The translations under genes and the position numbers were made by a program. Shown here piece after piece: positions 11,877-21,832 of a stretch of 64,000 nt of DNA. Each line of letters begins with the position of its first letter. The first letter of the stretch is position 1. The notes beneath the pieces are model-generated. The model ran no database searches. It saw only the letters and a program-made list of their open reading frames with translations, and was not told where the DNA came from. The DNA is from Lepus europaeus (lineage: Eukaryota > Chordata > Mammalia > Lagomorpha > Leporidae): contig NC_084831.1 in NCBI RefSeq assembly GCF_033115175.1, positions 46,842,002-46,906,001 on the forward strand, in the 5' to 3' direction.

Positions 11877-12137
11877 TTTAAACATTTATTTATTTATTTG
11901 AGAAGCAGAGTTACAGACAGAGAGAGGGAGAGACAGAGAGAGAGAGGCTGTCCACCTGCTGGTTCACTCCCCAAAATGACTGCAATGGCCAGAGCTGGGC
12001 CTATCTGAAACCAGGAGCCAGGAGCTTCCTCTGGGTCTCCCATGTCGGTGCAGGGGCCCAAGCACTTGAGCCATCTTCCACTGCTTTTTCAGGCCACAGC
12101 AGATAGCTGGACCGGAAGAGGAGCAGCTGGAACTAGT
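11877..12137 (-). mobile_element. CSINE, 5'-truncated
   Basis: 3' end AACATTTATTTATTTATTTGAGAAGCAGAG and body through CCACAGCAGATAGCTGGACCGG. The copy stops there, so the tRNA-like head is missing. Confidence 0.9.
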
Positions 12138-12995
12138 AGTTCTTGGCTACCCAGAGAGGCTATTTACAATGAAACATGGGGACAAAGAACAAGATGCTCC
12201 TGTGCCCTGTCCAGTCTTTCTCTGGGAAGCCTGTAACCAACCAGACCTCCAACTGTAAATAGTAAAACAGAAACTGGGTCAACAGGGCAACCCAGCTTCG
12301 GCGGAGCATGGAACCTTCCATTAATTCTGCGGTTAAATTAGGACCTGGTGGCAACATTCTCACTAATGGGTCTATCACAAGGGTCTATCACTAATGGGTC
12401 TATCACAAGGGTCTATCACTAATGGGTCTATCACAAGGAGAATGGCAGGGAGCAACTGGAGACTCCCAGCCAGAGTTAACTGAGATGCTGTGGGAACTTC
12501 ATTTCTCATTTTCTTTTCCCAGCCATCGCGTGGGAGCTGTGCAAACGTATGAAAGGCATTCTGAACAGTGAGGATGAATGACAGCACCGACCTCACAGGT
12601 GCGGTGGGGGACTGAGTGCTGTCTTGTGTAACATGACAGTGCCTGTAGGTGATAGCGCTCAGTGAACTGCACAGACTCTGTGATCGGTTTGAATCCCACT
12701 GCCATGTCTCATAGACGGCTGCTAGGACCCTGGAAACATACGGTGATGCCATGACCTAGTGTTGGTCCCAACATGTCACCCTTTCACATAACGAATCCAT
12801 GAACATCTTTATTCCAAAGTAGGCTTCTACACACAACAGCATGTGAGTCCAACCCAACCCATCCATTTGTTTTTACAAATAAAGTTTCATTGAAACACAG
12901 ACGCCCAATTTGTAGAAGCTTTACCTACAGCTGCTTTTGTCCTATGGAGACAAAGTGGAAAAGCTATGATAGAGCCTTGTATTTTTATTGTTTGT
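12138..12995. other. No recognised feature apart from a minisatellite
   Basis: Unique-looking sequence. It contains the 28-bp tandem repeat annotated separately at 12361-12438. Minus-strand frames across this interval encode the translated repeat and are not gene-like. Confidence 0.5.
12361..12438 (+). repeat. Minisatellite, 28-bp unit, about 2.8 perfect copies
   Basis: The unit, starting CACTAATGGGTCTATCACAA and ending GGGTCTAT, repeats at 12361, 12389 and 12417 with no mismatch seen. Each unit is itself built from a shorter GGGTCTATCAC word used twice, so the array looks like stepwise duplication. Perfect identity suggests recent expansion. Confidence 0.95.
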
Positions 12996-13010
12996 TTTTT
13001 TTTTTTTCCT
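12996..13010 (-). repeat. A-rich run, possible poly(A) remnant of the ALAS1 retrocopy
   Basis: A plus-strand T run of about 13 reads as poly(A) on the minus strand, about 130 bases past the ATTAAA signal of the ALAS1 copy. It could be the retrocopy tail if a downstream polyadenylation site was used, or an unrelated homopolymer. Confidence 0.4.
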
Positions 13011-13139
13011 CCCCAGAAACCATTTGTTAATCTCTAACCTGAATGAATAATCTCAAATTGTTTGGTTTCACATTTTCTTTATATTTTTTCACTTAACACA
13101 AGAAGTTATTTTCAGGACTGTTTGTACTCGAGATTAAAA

Positions 13140-14720
13140 TTCAATATGATTTAATGCGCTTAGGAAGACGACTGCAGACATTAGCTGGCTATGACAACGG
13201 CGGGGGCTTAGATGGAGTAATTGGGGTCACACTGGGTCCTGCAGATACCACCTTGCTCATGCCTGAGAAACAGGATTTCTCTTTCACTCATAACTTCAAA
13301 ATGCAGCTGCCTTCTGCAGCAGTTACACTCCACGGAGGAATGCGGCTTCCGGTCCAGCCCCACTGGCTTCCACGTGGCCAGCAGATACTCCATCTGCTGT
13401 CCAATTTTGTCATGACTCCAGCCGGATCACCAGTCCCTGCACCTCGAGCCTCTGTACAGCCCCACCCATGAAGGTGATTGCTCCGAACTCACGGGCCACA
13501 TCACACAGTCTTTCCAGTAGGTGCGCGGTTCCATCGATCATGTGCACAGTTTCAAACACAACGATCTTGGGACCGCAGGTCCCTGAGATGTTCAGGGTCG
13601 TTGTGGAGGATGTACTTTGGCACTTGGCTGCTGTGGATCCCTTGGATCGTGGAGGCATGGTTCCTGGAATCGGAGTAGCTCTCACAGCCTGGCATCATCT
13701 TTGCCAGGGATGTACAGGGCTGAGTCGTTGGCCAGGAAGCAAGAGGAAATCAACTGGGCCACCTCGTTTCCATGCAGGTCAGCTAGCTCCAGCTCCAGGT
13801 CAACAGGGACTTTACTAGTTCCAGAAATACTTCTAGTTCCACCTGTTCCCGCACGGTGTTGTTTCAAAGTGTCCACAGCTGCCGCACACCCCAGTGGGTG
13901 GTGGTGAGAGTCTCGATCATCCTCTGCCTTGGGAAGGTGTGTGTCTTCTGGTCCACAGAGTTACAAACTCGGTGGGTGTGGTCGTTCTCTTCCTCATCAA
14001 TTTTCTTCTCAAAGAAACGATCATACTGAACAATGGAAACAGATCTCGGCAAGTTATCTTGAAGAAGATGAGACATTCTTTCTAGACTTGCCTTTCCCAT
14101 AACAGCCTGGAAGACCGTCAGCAATCTGCCAGGGTCCCCTTCCATCGGCCTCACGGTAATCACACTGGGGTTCACGGAGCTTTGGGGCGCCGCCTTCCTC
14201 AGTGCACGCATTTGCTCACGTTCTCCCTAAGCCCCAGCCTCGCTGTGCAGAAGACACAGCTGCCCCTCCAGCTCAGCTGGGCCGGGGCATTTGCCTGCAG
14301 TGCCCTGGTCTGAGGCTGGCGAGGGCTGTCCAGACGGAAGCTGTGTGCCATTATGGGGTCTGCTGGAGTCGTCAGGAGCCTGCTGGACCTGGGTTTTGGC
14401 AGTTTTGTCTTCCTCACTAGCTGGGGAAGTTTCTTTAATCTGCTGGCAGTGCACTGCAGAAGCGGACAGGGCCTGAGGGGCTGGCTTGCCCCAACTTTCA
14501 TCATCTTGGGGCAGTTTTGGGCATAGAACAATGGGCATGTGCTAGCCTTCTGCAGAGAGACGTGGGGACAAGAACAGGCAGTGGTGCACAACAGCCTCCA
14601 TGCTCAGGAAGTGTGCTGGCTCCTGCCAAGGGCACTCTGTCCGGTGATGGAGGTGGAGGCAGAGGCGCGACCTCAGGCCAAGGTGTCCACACAAAAGGTT
14701 GCCCTTGTTGGCGAGCAACC
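13140..14720 (-). pseudogene. ALAS1P: ALAS1 processed pseudogene (5-aminolevulinate synthase 1)
   Basis: Retrocopy of the mitochondrial enzyme that makes 5-aminolevulinate from glycine and succinyl-CoA, the first step of haem synthesis. On the minus strand a start codon at 14601-14599 begins MEAVVHHCLFLS, then [78 protein letters not shown] and, at the far end, [13 protein letters not shown] and [10 protein letters not shown]. These match ALAS1 from residue 1 to the last residues, in order. There are no introns, and sequence upstream of the start reads like spliced 5' UTR. Defects: several frameshifts; a deletion of about 50 bases near 13880 removing the SNDYLG region; and a deletion near 13395-13400 joining about residue 395 to about 590, which removes the PLP-binding lysine region. 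The first haem-regulatory Cys-Pro is changed to Cys-Leu; the second (NCPKMM) remains. ATTAAA lies near the 3' end (about 13155). No clear target duplication is seen. Non-functional as an enzyme. Confidence 0.95.
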
Positions 14721-14779
14721 TAGTAGCTTTTTTTTTTAGTGTGCATAGAAATAACAAGTCTATATATCAATGAGGGACA

Positions 14780-14985
14780 CTTCAAAAGTTGTGGAAAATG
14801 GAATTAAAAGATCTGCTTATTTTGGCATGAGTAATTTTTGAAATCCTTGCCAGTGAAGGATTTTTTTTTAGAAAATTCATGAAAAATGTGGATTAGGAAA
14901 AAATTATGCATGGATTGCAAAAAAATATTGTGCCAAAATACTGATTTTTTAAATTCTATTTTCACACAAAGTTTGAACTATTCTC
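14780..14985. mobile_element. Mariner-like MITE, two halves in inverted orientation (hairpin)
   Basis: CTTCAAAAGTTGTGGAAAATGG at 14780 is the terminal word of a small mariner-like family found four more times in this window. The first half (14795-14850) runs in reverse orientation. The second half (14908-14962, GCATGGATTGCAAAAA..TGTGCCAAAATA) runs forward, so the two arms are complementary over about 55 bases with a loop of about 57. It lies just upstream of the ALAS1 retrocopy start. Confidence 0.65.
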
Positions 14986-15041
14986 ACGAATTTGTTTTGC
15001 ACTAATTTAATTCCTAACATGCTTTCCATGCACATTCAGTG

Positions 15042-15096
15042 CTTTTTGTTTGTTTGTTTGTGTTTTTTGTTTGTTTGTTTGTTTTGTTTTGTTTTG
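15042..15096 (+). repeat. (GTTT)n / (GTTTT)n simple repeat
   Basis: Runs of GTTTGTTTGTTTGTG and GTTTTGTTTTGTTTTG over about 55 bases. A compound tetra- and pentanucleotide microsatellite. Confidence 0.9.
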
Positions 15097-15268
15097 AAGA
15101 GGAGAAAAGAGGAATGACAGCAGTAAGAATCCTACCTGGGATATCTGTCAGATGGAAGGGAGCCCACTTTACATGGTTTGTTTTCTGAGTCCATTGTCTA
15201 TATGCTCTTTCCTTTTAAAATTTTTCTTTAGGGACATGTGTTTAGACCGATTACTAAGATGCCAGCTG

Positions 15269-15632
15269 GGAGGCCAGCGCTGTGGCCTAGTAGGTAAAGC
15301 TGCAGTCTGCAGTGCCGGCATTCCATATGGGTGCTTGTTCAAGTCCCGGCTGTTCTACTTCCAGTCCAGCTCTCTGCTATGGCCTGGGAAAGCAGTAGAA
15401 GATGGCCCAAGTCCTGGGCCCCTGAACCCGCATAGGAGACCTGGAAGAAGCTCCTGGCCCCTGGCTTCAGATTGGCGCCGCTTCTGCCATTACAACCATC
15501 TAGGGAGTGAACCGGCAGGTGGAAGACACCTCTCTCTCTCTCTCTCTCTCGCTCTCTCTCTTTCTCCCTCTGCCTCTTCTTTTTTCTCTGTGTAACTCTA
15601 ATTGTCAAATAAATAAATAAATCTTTTAAAAA
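15269..15632 (+). mobile_element. CSINE, full length, with target duplication
   Basis: Head GGCCAGCGCTGTGGCCTAGTAGG, B box TTCAAGTCCCGGCT, internal (CT)n at about 15529-15565, and tail AAATAAATAAATAAATCTTTT. It is flanked by a 13-bp duplication with one mismatch (15256-15268 AAGATGCCAGCTG; 15633-15645 AAGATGCCAGTTG). Confidence 0.94.
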
Positions 15633-15704
15633 AAGATGCCAGTTGTGATGCTAATTTTCTGTTTTGGTGTGCTTGGCTGCTATGGCCAGCTTCACTCCTG
15701 TGTC

Positions 15705-15893
15705 TAGAGGCCCTGAGATGTAGCAGTGATGGCTCATGGTTCCTGCCACCCATGTGGGGGACCTGGATTGCATCACTGGTTCCCTGCTTTAACTCCTGGT
15801 CATCCCAGAACCATTACAGGCTTTTGGAGAGTAAACCAGAAAATGGGAACACCCTCTCTTTGCCTCTCAAACCCATAAAAAATAAAAAATAAC
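15705..15893 (+). mobile_element. CSINE, old partial copy
   Basis: Only the middle and 3' part remain: CCACCCATGTGGGGGACCTGGATTG, CATCCCAGAACCATTACAGG, GAGAGTAAACCAG, and an A-rich end at about 15893. Diverged and headless. Confidence 0.7.
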
Positions 15894-15999
15894 CTTTCCT
15901 TCAAGTTTCAAGGCTTTGTTAATCAGACTTTCCTGGGATCTTAGGAAGCACGTTTTGTGCTAATGCAGGGATGTGAAATAAGAGGAAGAAAACTGGGCT

Positions 16000-16140
16000 G
16001 GGAGCTCAAGACTTGGGATTTACGCCACTTTTTTCCCACTAATTTGCTGCATGACATTGGGAAAATGACCTATCTACAGCATCTCTTCTTCATCCCCAGG
16101 TTTGCTGTGTGAGCCAGGCTCTGGCCACTTTCCTCATTTC
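16000..16140 (+). mobile_element. MIR SINE relic
   Basis: ACTGGGCTGGGAGCTCAAGACTTGGG, CACTAATTTGCTGCATGACATTGGG and CCTATCTACAGCATCTCTTCTTCATCC follow the forward MIR core (the cell-type word GTGTGACCTTGGGCAAGT is here GCATGACATTGGGAAAAT). Confidence 0.7.
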
Positions 16141-16188
16141 CAGATCTTGGCCTCTCTGATTTCACATCATCTACTCCAAGCCGCCCTC

Positions 16189-16192
<4 letters not shown>

Positions 16193-16219
<27 letters not shown>

Positions 16220-16534
16220 GATTATTTATTTGAAAGGCAGAGTTACAGAGGGGCAGAGACAGAGAGAGGGAGAGAGGTCTTCCATCCGCTGGTTCGCTCC
16301 CCAGATGGCCACAACAGCCGGAGCTGTGCCCATCCGAAGCCAGGAGCCAGGAGCTTCCTCCAGATCTCCTACGTGAGTGCAGGGGCCAAAGCACTTGCGC
16401 CATCTTCCACTGCCTTCCCAGGCATAGCAGAGAGCTAGATGGGAAGTGGAGCAGCCGGGACTCGAATTGGTGCCTATGTGGGATGCCGGCGCTTCAGTCC
16501 AGGGCTTTACCCGCTAAGCCAGAGTGCCGGCTCC
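16193..16534 (-). mobile_element. CSINE, full length, with target duplication
   Basis: Starts with a T run of about 25 (reverse A tail) and ends with CCAGAGTGCCGGC. It is flanked by a duplication of about 14 bp with two mismatches, GCCCTCTAGTTTTT at 16183-16196 and GCCCTTCAGTTTTT at 16536-16549. The tail length suggests a young copy. Confidence 0.94.
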
Positions 16535-16664
16535 TGCCCTTCAGTTTTTAAAGCACTCCTTCAATGACATAAACCTTCTGAAAAGTTTTTCTTGGGTCTT
16601 CAGTTTAAGTGTTTCAACCTTTCTAAATATCAATTCCTCACAGAAAGAGGAGGAGACCCGTATG

Positions 16665-16788
16665 TTAAAAAGGTCATGGAAAATGTGCATCATGAAAAAA
16701 AAAAAAAAAAAAAGCTATGCAAGGATTTCAAAATTTTTTTCTACCAAAATAAAGTTATGAATTCAGTGTCCCATGAACTTTTTGAAGT
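16665..16788 (+). mobile_element. Mariner-like MITE
   Basis: Ends AAAAAGGTCATGGAAAATG and CCATGAACTTTTTGAAG are inverted copies of each other. The interior has ATCATGAAAAA, GCTATGCAAGGATTTCAAAA and CTACCAAAATAAA as in the other copies. An A run of about 19 at 16695-16713 is inside. Short and non-coding. Confidence 0.72.
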
Positions 16789-17139
16789 GCACTCATATTG
16801 TTCTAAGTGCATGGGATAGAACTAAGAGCACTGTCTCCATGGAATATAGCTCCCTTGAAATGTGGGCCAGAAATCTCACTCCGAGAGAAATGCGAATGCT
16901 GGAAAACTATTATAAAATCTTTTCCCTCCCTCCAGTCTCTGCCTAGTGGCCTGGCATGATGCAAATGCTTTCGGCAGGCAGCTGGAAATTTAGTCTGTGC
17001 CAATGGGCTGTTCGTCCAAGGTTGCTTGGCAATAACACTCAATGCCCCGAGCAGGCACCTCCCACTCAACCAGTCGGTCAATTCAGTCGTCGGTCTTTCA
17101 AAGGACACTTACAAACAGACTCATGTTAGGAATGGGCAG
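16789..17139. other. No recognised feature
   Basis: Unique-looking DNA between the mariner-like element and the MIR relic. Nothing specific is recognised. Confidence 0.5.
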
Positions 17140-17240
17140 GGCGGATGTCATTTCTATAGGACAGATAAGGAAACTGAAGTGCAGAGAGGTGAGGTGAACC
17201 ACTCAAAGTCTCACAGCACTGTTGAGTCAAACACATATCG
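17140..17240 (-). mobile_element. MIR SINE relic
   Basis: TTTCTATAGGACAGATAAGGAAACTGAAGTGCAGAGAGGTGAGGTGAACCACTCAAAGTCTCACAGC follows the reversed MIR core closely. Confidence 0.85.
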
Positions 17241-18064
17241 TTTAGCTCTTGGTCTTGGGCTCTCTCCTGCACTATACAAATATTTTCAAATAGCTTTTTG
17301 TCTTAAAATTTCCCACACCTGGCCTTAACTCCAAGTAAAATTTTCATGTATAAAGTCAGCATTGTGAGGCTGGGAGAGGAACTGGTGGAAAAGAAATCTC
17401 ATGTTAATAGGCTTTGATGCGAGACAGGAACCTTTGAACCGAGAAAAGAAAATCTACAGATGAAATCTCTGCAGAGGGAAAGAAAATAGTGTTTTACTTA
17501 CTTATAAAAGGGGAAAGTGGGCCATGCTACGAAAGTATTCAATCCTAACATATTAATTTCAAGGACTACAAAGAGTTGACATGAGAACTTCAACATGGGT
17601 GTGAGAAAACTGTGCTTATTAAGAGTCTAAGGATTTGACACAATTTCTTTCCCTACTCCGGGTTTAGTTTCTTCTTCCATAAAATCAGAGATGGGTACAT
17701 TGCTTAGTTTAGGCTCAATTTGGATGCAGTAACAACTAACCCTCAAATGTTAATGATTTGCAAACTTATTCCTTGCTCTCTTGGACTGGCTGTGGTTCTC
17801 TTGGATCACAGTGGAAAGAGCAGCCTTTCTCGAGGACATGCCAATCTCATGGTAGAAGGAAAAACAATAGCAGAACCACTATTTGACTATTAAAGTCTGC
17901 TGGAAAGTGACACATATAATTTTCTCTCACATTTTGTTGAACAAATCGAGTCACATAGACAAATTCAATGTTACTGAGGTGGGAATTATGATTTTCCTTA
18001 AGCACAGACGTGACACATATCTTGGCAATAATAAAATATAACAAAACAGGCTCCAATGATTTTC
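17241..18064. other. No confidently recognised feature
   Basis: 17690-18060 has the feel of an old interspersed repeat (TGCAGTAACAACTAACCCTCAAATG; CTCATGGTAGAAGG), but I cannot assign a family. The rest looks unique. Confidence 0.4.
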
Positions 18065-18422
18065 TAAACATCTTCTTTTGGATGTCTCATCTGCTCTGGT
18101 TTGATTTTTCCCACGATCATGTGTTAGAAACTCTATACTCAATGCAACAGTGTCGGGAGGTAGGGCCTAACAGAAATGATTAGGTCATGAGGGCTTGTAG
18201 ATGGATTAATGGTGGGAATGGGCCTGTTATAAAAGTGGTTTGGTTCCATCTTGCTTTTGTGTGCTCTCTTGCCCTTCCACTTTATGTCATGGGCTGACAC
18301 AGCCTGAGGCCCTTACCAGGTACCATCACTTGGTATTGGGCTTCTGGGAGTCAAATAAACTTCTTCTGTCTACAAATTATGCAGGGACGTTCTGCTTCAG
18401 CAACACAAAATGGACTAAGACA
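18065..18422 (+). mobile_element. ERVL-MaLR solo LTR (MST/MLT1 type)
   Basis: In order: GGTAGGGCCTAACAGAAATGATTAGGTCATGAGGGC, CTGTTATAAAAGTGG (the TATA-like region), CACAGCCTGAGGCCCTTACCAG, GGAGTCAAATAAACTTCTTC (polyadenylation signal) and AGCAACACAAAATGGACTAAGACA at the end. These are hallmark words of mammalian MaLR LTRs. No internal retroviral coding sequence is seen next to it. Confidence 0.85.
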
Positions 18423-19479
18423 ATTTCCCAAACTAAATCCATTATGTTTACTCCTCAAATGCATCCCTCTTTCTATACCACTTCTCCACAGAAATGGCTC
18501 CCCCAGCTATCTACCCCTTCACCCAAGCCAAAAATGGAGGAGCTTTTCTTGACTAGTCTCCTTTCGTCTTTCCTCCTAAGTCCAGTTGTGAGCTACGTCT
18601 CTGGCATTCAGTGTGCGATATGGGCTTGAGGGGCAGAAGGACATTGTAGAACCTGGAAGATATTGCAATAGCAGTAAAGTATGACTAGATAAGCAGCCAA
18701 TCCATTTTTCACTTAATGTATTTCTCTCTCTTGCTTTTTTTTTTTTTTTAAGAGAAAAGAATTGGAGGCAAAGTTAAGTTGGGTTGGCGTCGTCCCTCAC
18801 CCAGGATCAGTGAATTCTGCAGTCTTGCACTTGAAACATGCAGAGACAATGGGAACTGCAAGTCCTTTGCACTCCCACCAGGTGAGGGCACACATCTGAA
18901 TGACCTGCTCACCCTGGGAACTGTCCACTGGACAGGAGGAATTTGGGTTCCTCTCGTTTACTGTTGCTTCATTGCATAGCTGTTCACTCGCCTTTAAGTT
19001 CTAAGATCTCTGAAGGGAAAGGTAGAGCAAGAAGGACTGGCAGGGGGCACGGCCTCAGTCAAGAATGGTGGGCCTGGGAGTCAGTAAGTGAATGCTCCCT
19101 CTCTGGATGTTGGTGGAGTGGATGTAGACACACAGCAGGAAGGGGACCTCAATCATGAGAAAGTCTCGTATCTATAGTTAAATGTGTAGAACTGAAGGCT
19201 TTGAGTGGGCAAGTGGCTTGGCCAAAATCACTTAGCAAGTTATAAGCAAGATGGGCCAGTACATGTGCATAGAACTGCAGTACCCTTGACACAGTAGCAG
19301 TCTGTGAAGTGGTGCTGGGATGTGCTTAAGGAGCGTCACACATCTTGGCTACCTGACTCTTCGTGGCATTTCTTTTTCATCTTCTACCATTGTTTACCTT
19401 AACACACAGCTGCTTCTGGAAGTCTCTGCTTGTATACTGGCACATTATTTGAGAGGCGAATGGACCATATTGTTGGAAG
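18423..19479. other. No recognised feature
   Basis: Unique-looking DNA with a 15-T run at about 18737-18751. No gene or repeat family is recognised. Confidence 0.5.
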
Positions 19480-19628
19480 TGGGCCAATCTCTGTTTTACA
19501 TGCCCTGGGCTAAACCCTGGCTCCAGGATTCACTTGCTGTATGACCTTGAGCTACTGCTTCCCCCTCCCTGAGCCCCAGTTTCTTCACATAGGAAAACGG
19601 GGAGAGCACTAATACACATCTTCCAGGC
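19480..19628 (+). mobile_element. MIR SINE relic
   Basis: TAAACCCTGGCTCCAGGATTCACTTGCTGTATGACCTTGAGCTACTGC and CCCAGTTTCTTCACATAGGAAAACGGGGAGAGCACTAATA match the forward MIR core in order. Confidence 0.85.
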
Positions 19629-19827
19629 TTCTTCTTATAAAATTTTATGAGAAGTATATGAAATTCTAAGGTACCAGAGCAACAAACATTGTCCAATGTC
19701 ACCCAGCAAACACCGGCCACAGGAAACTCAATGTTTATATGCCAGTTTTCTTTGCTCACTAACCAATTAATGCAAAGTGATGGCCAGAGCCATAGAACTG
19801 AATGTGAAACTGTAGAAGGCTATGCAA

Positions 19828-20152
19828 CACAAGTGCAGTGGATGAATATGAGGGAAACTTAATCTCCAAGGTAACAAGATTGGGAGTTAGGTCCCAATGG
19901 GTTAGGTTATGCTCTATTCTCACGATTGGATTTGGTGCTCATTATAAAGGGCTCAAGGCTATGTGTTCAAGTTCTTGTCCTCTCCTACCTCTCACCTTTC
20001 CCCATGGAAGACACAGCACAAAGGCCATTGCCAGATGCTGGCATGTTGATATTGATCTTCCTAGCCTCTAGAACTATGAAAAATAAATTGCTTTTCCTTA
20101 CAAATTACATATTCTCTGGTATCCTATTATAGCAACACGAAATAGATTAGGA
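19828..20152 (+). mobile_element. MLT1-type MaLR LTR
   Basis: GGTCCCAATGGGTTAGGTTATG, CATTATAAAGGGC (TATA-like), CCATGGAAGACACAGCACAAAGG, TGATCTTCCTAGCCTCTAGAACTATGAAAAATAAATTGC and TATAGCAACACGAAATAGATTAG follow the MLT1 LTR to its end. Same orientation as the LTR 1.4 kb upstream but of a different subfamily, so the pair is not one provirus. Confidence 0.87.
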
Positions 20153-20179
20153 AGGCAAAGAAATAGGACTGAGAGTAAC

Positions 20180-20520
20180 TGATTCTTTCTAGATAGTCAC
20201 CAGAGGCCTTCCAGAGGAGGTGATGTTGGAGATGAAAGAGAACTTTATTGAGGAGGGTAATTGGGGTAATTCTAGGGAAATACGATTCAGCGAGCAAATG
20301 GCACGAGGGCATGAGCATGTATGAAACACTAAAGCAGGTCATTTAATATAGTTGGAACACAGAATAGAAGCAGGCCAGGGCGTGGTCTAGGTGAGAGCTG
20401 AGAACAGAGAGTTTAGTCCAGGCCAGATATTGAGGTAGCTGGAGAGAGAGGCTAAGGAGTAGGAGTTCATCCCCAGCCAGGCTGGGTTGATCTCAAAGCT
20501 GTGTTTTGATTGATTGATGC
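20180..20520 (-). mobile_element. L2 LINE relic
   Basis: GAGGCCTTCCAGAGGAGGTGATGTTGGAGATG, AACAGAGAGTTTAGTCCAGGCCAGA and GCTAAGGAGTAGGAGTTCATCC resemble reversed L2 3' region wording. Diverged; edges uncertain. Confidence 0.5.
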
Positions 20521-21090
20521 GGGCCATTAAGTTAAGCAGGGCATGTGCTCTCTCAGTCCTCCTTCTGTTGTCTTCCCAGCTTGGCTGCTGCAATCATTCC
20601 TTCCCTGCACCGTGAGGCGTTTGTGTTTGAGAGGTTTGAGGTCCAACAGGGACAAAGCTGGATTTGAGTTTTAGGTTGATGCCTGGGGCTGGATTCAGGG
20701 TGGATTAGAGCAAGTAGTGCTGGTGGCCAAGAACCCTATTAAGAGCTGCAGAAATTCAGCTGGGAGATGACAGGATCCTGACCTAAGGCAGTGGTAGAGA
20801 GTAGAGAGTATGGAGAGAGGGGAAGGAATCTGAGAATAACTGGGAATGCAGAATCTCAGGAGTTGGAAATAAGACGAGGAGGCCATGAGAGGGGGGAATT
20901 AGACTAAAGGGTTCATGAGGACAGACTAGCTTATGACTGGTACCACTGCTGTCTAGCGTAGTACCTGATATAGTGTAGAAGCTCAAGAAATAGTGTTAAA
21001 ATAAACAAGCAGAAAAGGGTTTTCAGGTTTCTAATTTAAAAGGGGGACACACAGTAGGTCTTCAATACTCTTCACTGAAAGCCATCTGTC
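20521..21090. other. No recognised feature
   Basis: Purine-rich unique-looking sequence. No gene or family is recognised. Confidence 0.45.
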
Positions 21091-21421
21091 TTTTTTTTTT
21101 TTTTTTTTGACAAGCAGAGTGGACAGTGAGAGAGAGAGACAGAGAGAAAGGTCTTCCTACCGTTGGTTCACCCCCTAATGGTCGCTGCAGCCAGCGCACC
21201 GCGCTGATCCGATGGCAGGAGCCAGGTGCTTCTCCTGGTCTCCCATGGGGTGCAGGGCCCAAGCACTTGGGCCATCCTCCACTGCCTTCCCAGGCCACAG
21301 TGGAGAGCTGGCCTGGAAGAGGAGCAACTGGGACAGAATCCGGCACCCTGACCGGGACTAGAACCCGGTGTGCCGGCGCTGCAGGCGGAGGATTAGCCTA
21401 TTGAGCTGTGGCTCCGGCCCC
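21091..21421 (-). mobile_element. CSINE, young subfamily
   Basis: T run of about 19, then GACAAGCAGAGTGGACAGTGAGAGAG. The body has CAAGCACTTGGGCCATCC and CCGGGACTAGAACCCGG, and it ends ATTGAGCTGTGGCTCCGGCCCC. Same subfamily as the copies at 283 and 11096, in the opposite direction. Confidence 0.94.
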
Positions 21422-21750
21422 ACCTGTGTTTAATAATAATGACATTTCAGTTCCAATTTGAAACTCAATACTGATTCCTCATGATCCAGAGACCTCATGG
21501 AAGTGCACTGGGGGACTGGGCTGGCTTCGGAGAAGCATGAACTGGATGCTCTTGCTAAGGGGGATGCTGTCCAACACTATTCTCAGGAGAACAAGAGCAA
21601 AGGCACCTAGCCCCTGTGCTCCGAAGCTTTTGGAGATAAAAATGAGAGGATGTCCAAATCTGAGCTGCCAGGAGGCCAGGCGCCTTCTTGCTTCGTTGTC
21701 TCCCCAGTGAAGCCATGACAAAGATATTACCAACAAAATAAACAAGTGCT

Positions 21751-21832
21751 GTGGGGATTGAAGAGATAATCACCTCCCTGGCCAAATATTAAAATATCAA
21801 AGGTCCAGGGAAGGATCCGGTTATGGGCCTTT
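21751..21832 (+). repeat. Direct repeat of unknown family, copy A
   Basis: 82-base segment containing GGTCCAGGGAAGGATCCGGT. By hand alignment it matches 23190-23271 at 71 of 82 positions with no gap. It has no hallmark of a SINE, L1, L2 or LTR known to me. Confidence 0.85.

Noticed and set aside
12361..12438. Possible CRISPR-like repeat array
   Set aside because: The units are directly adjacent with no spacers and the genome is mammalian; it is a minisatellite.
18065..20152. A single provirus with the two MaLR LTRs as its ends
   Set aside because: The LTRs belong to different subfamilies and the sequence between them shows no gag or pol words and contains a MIR.
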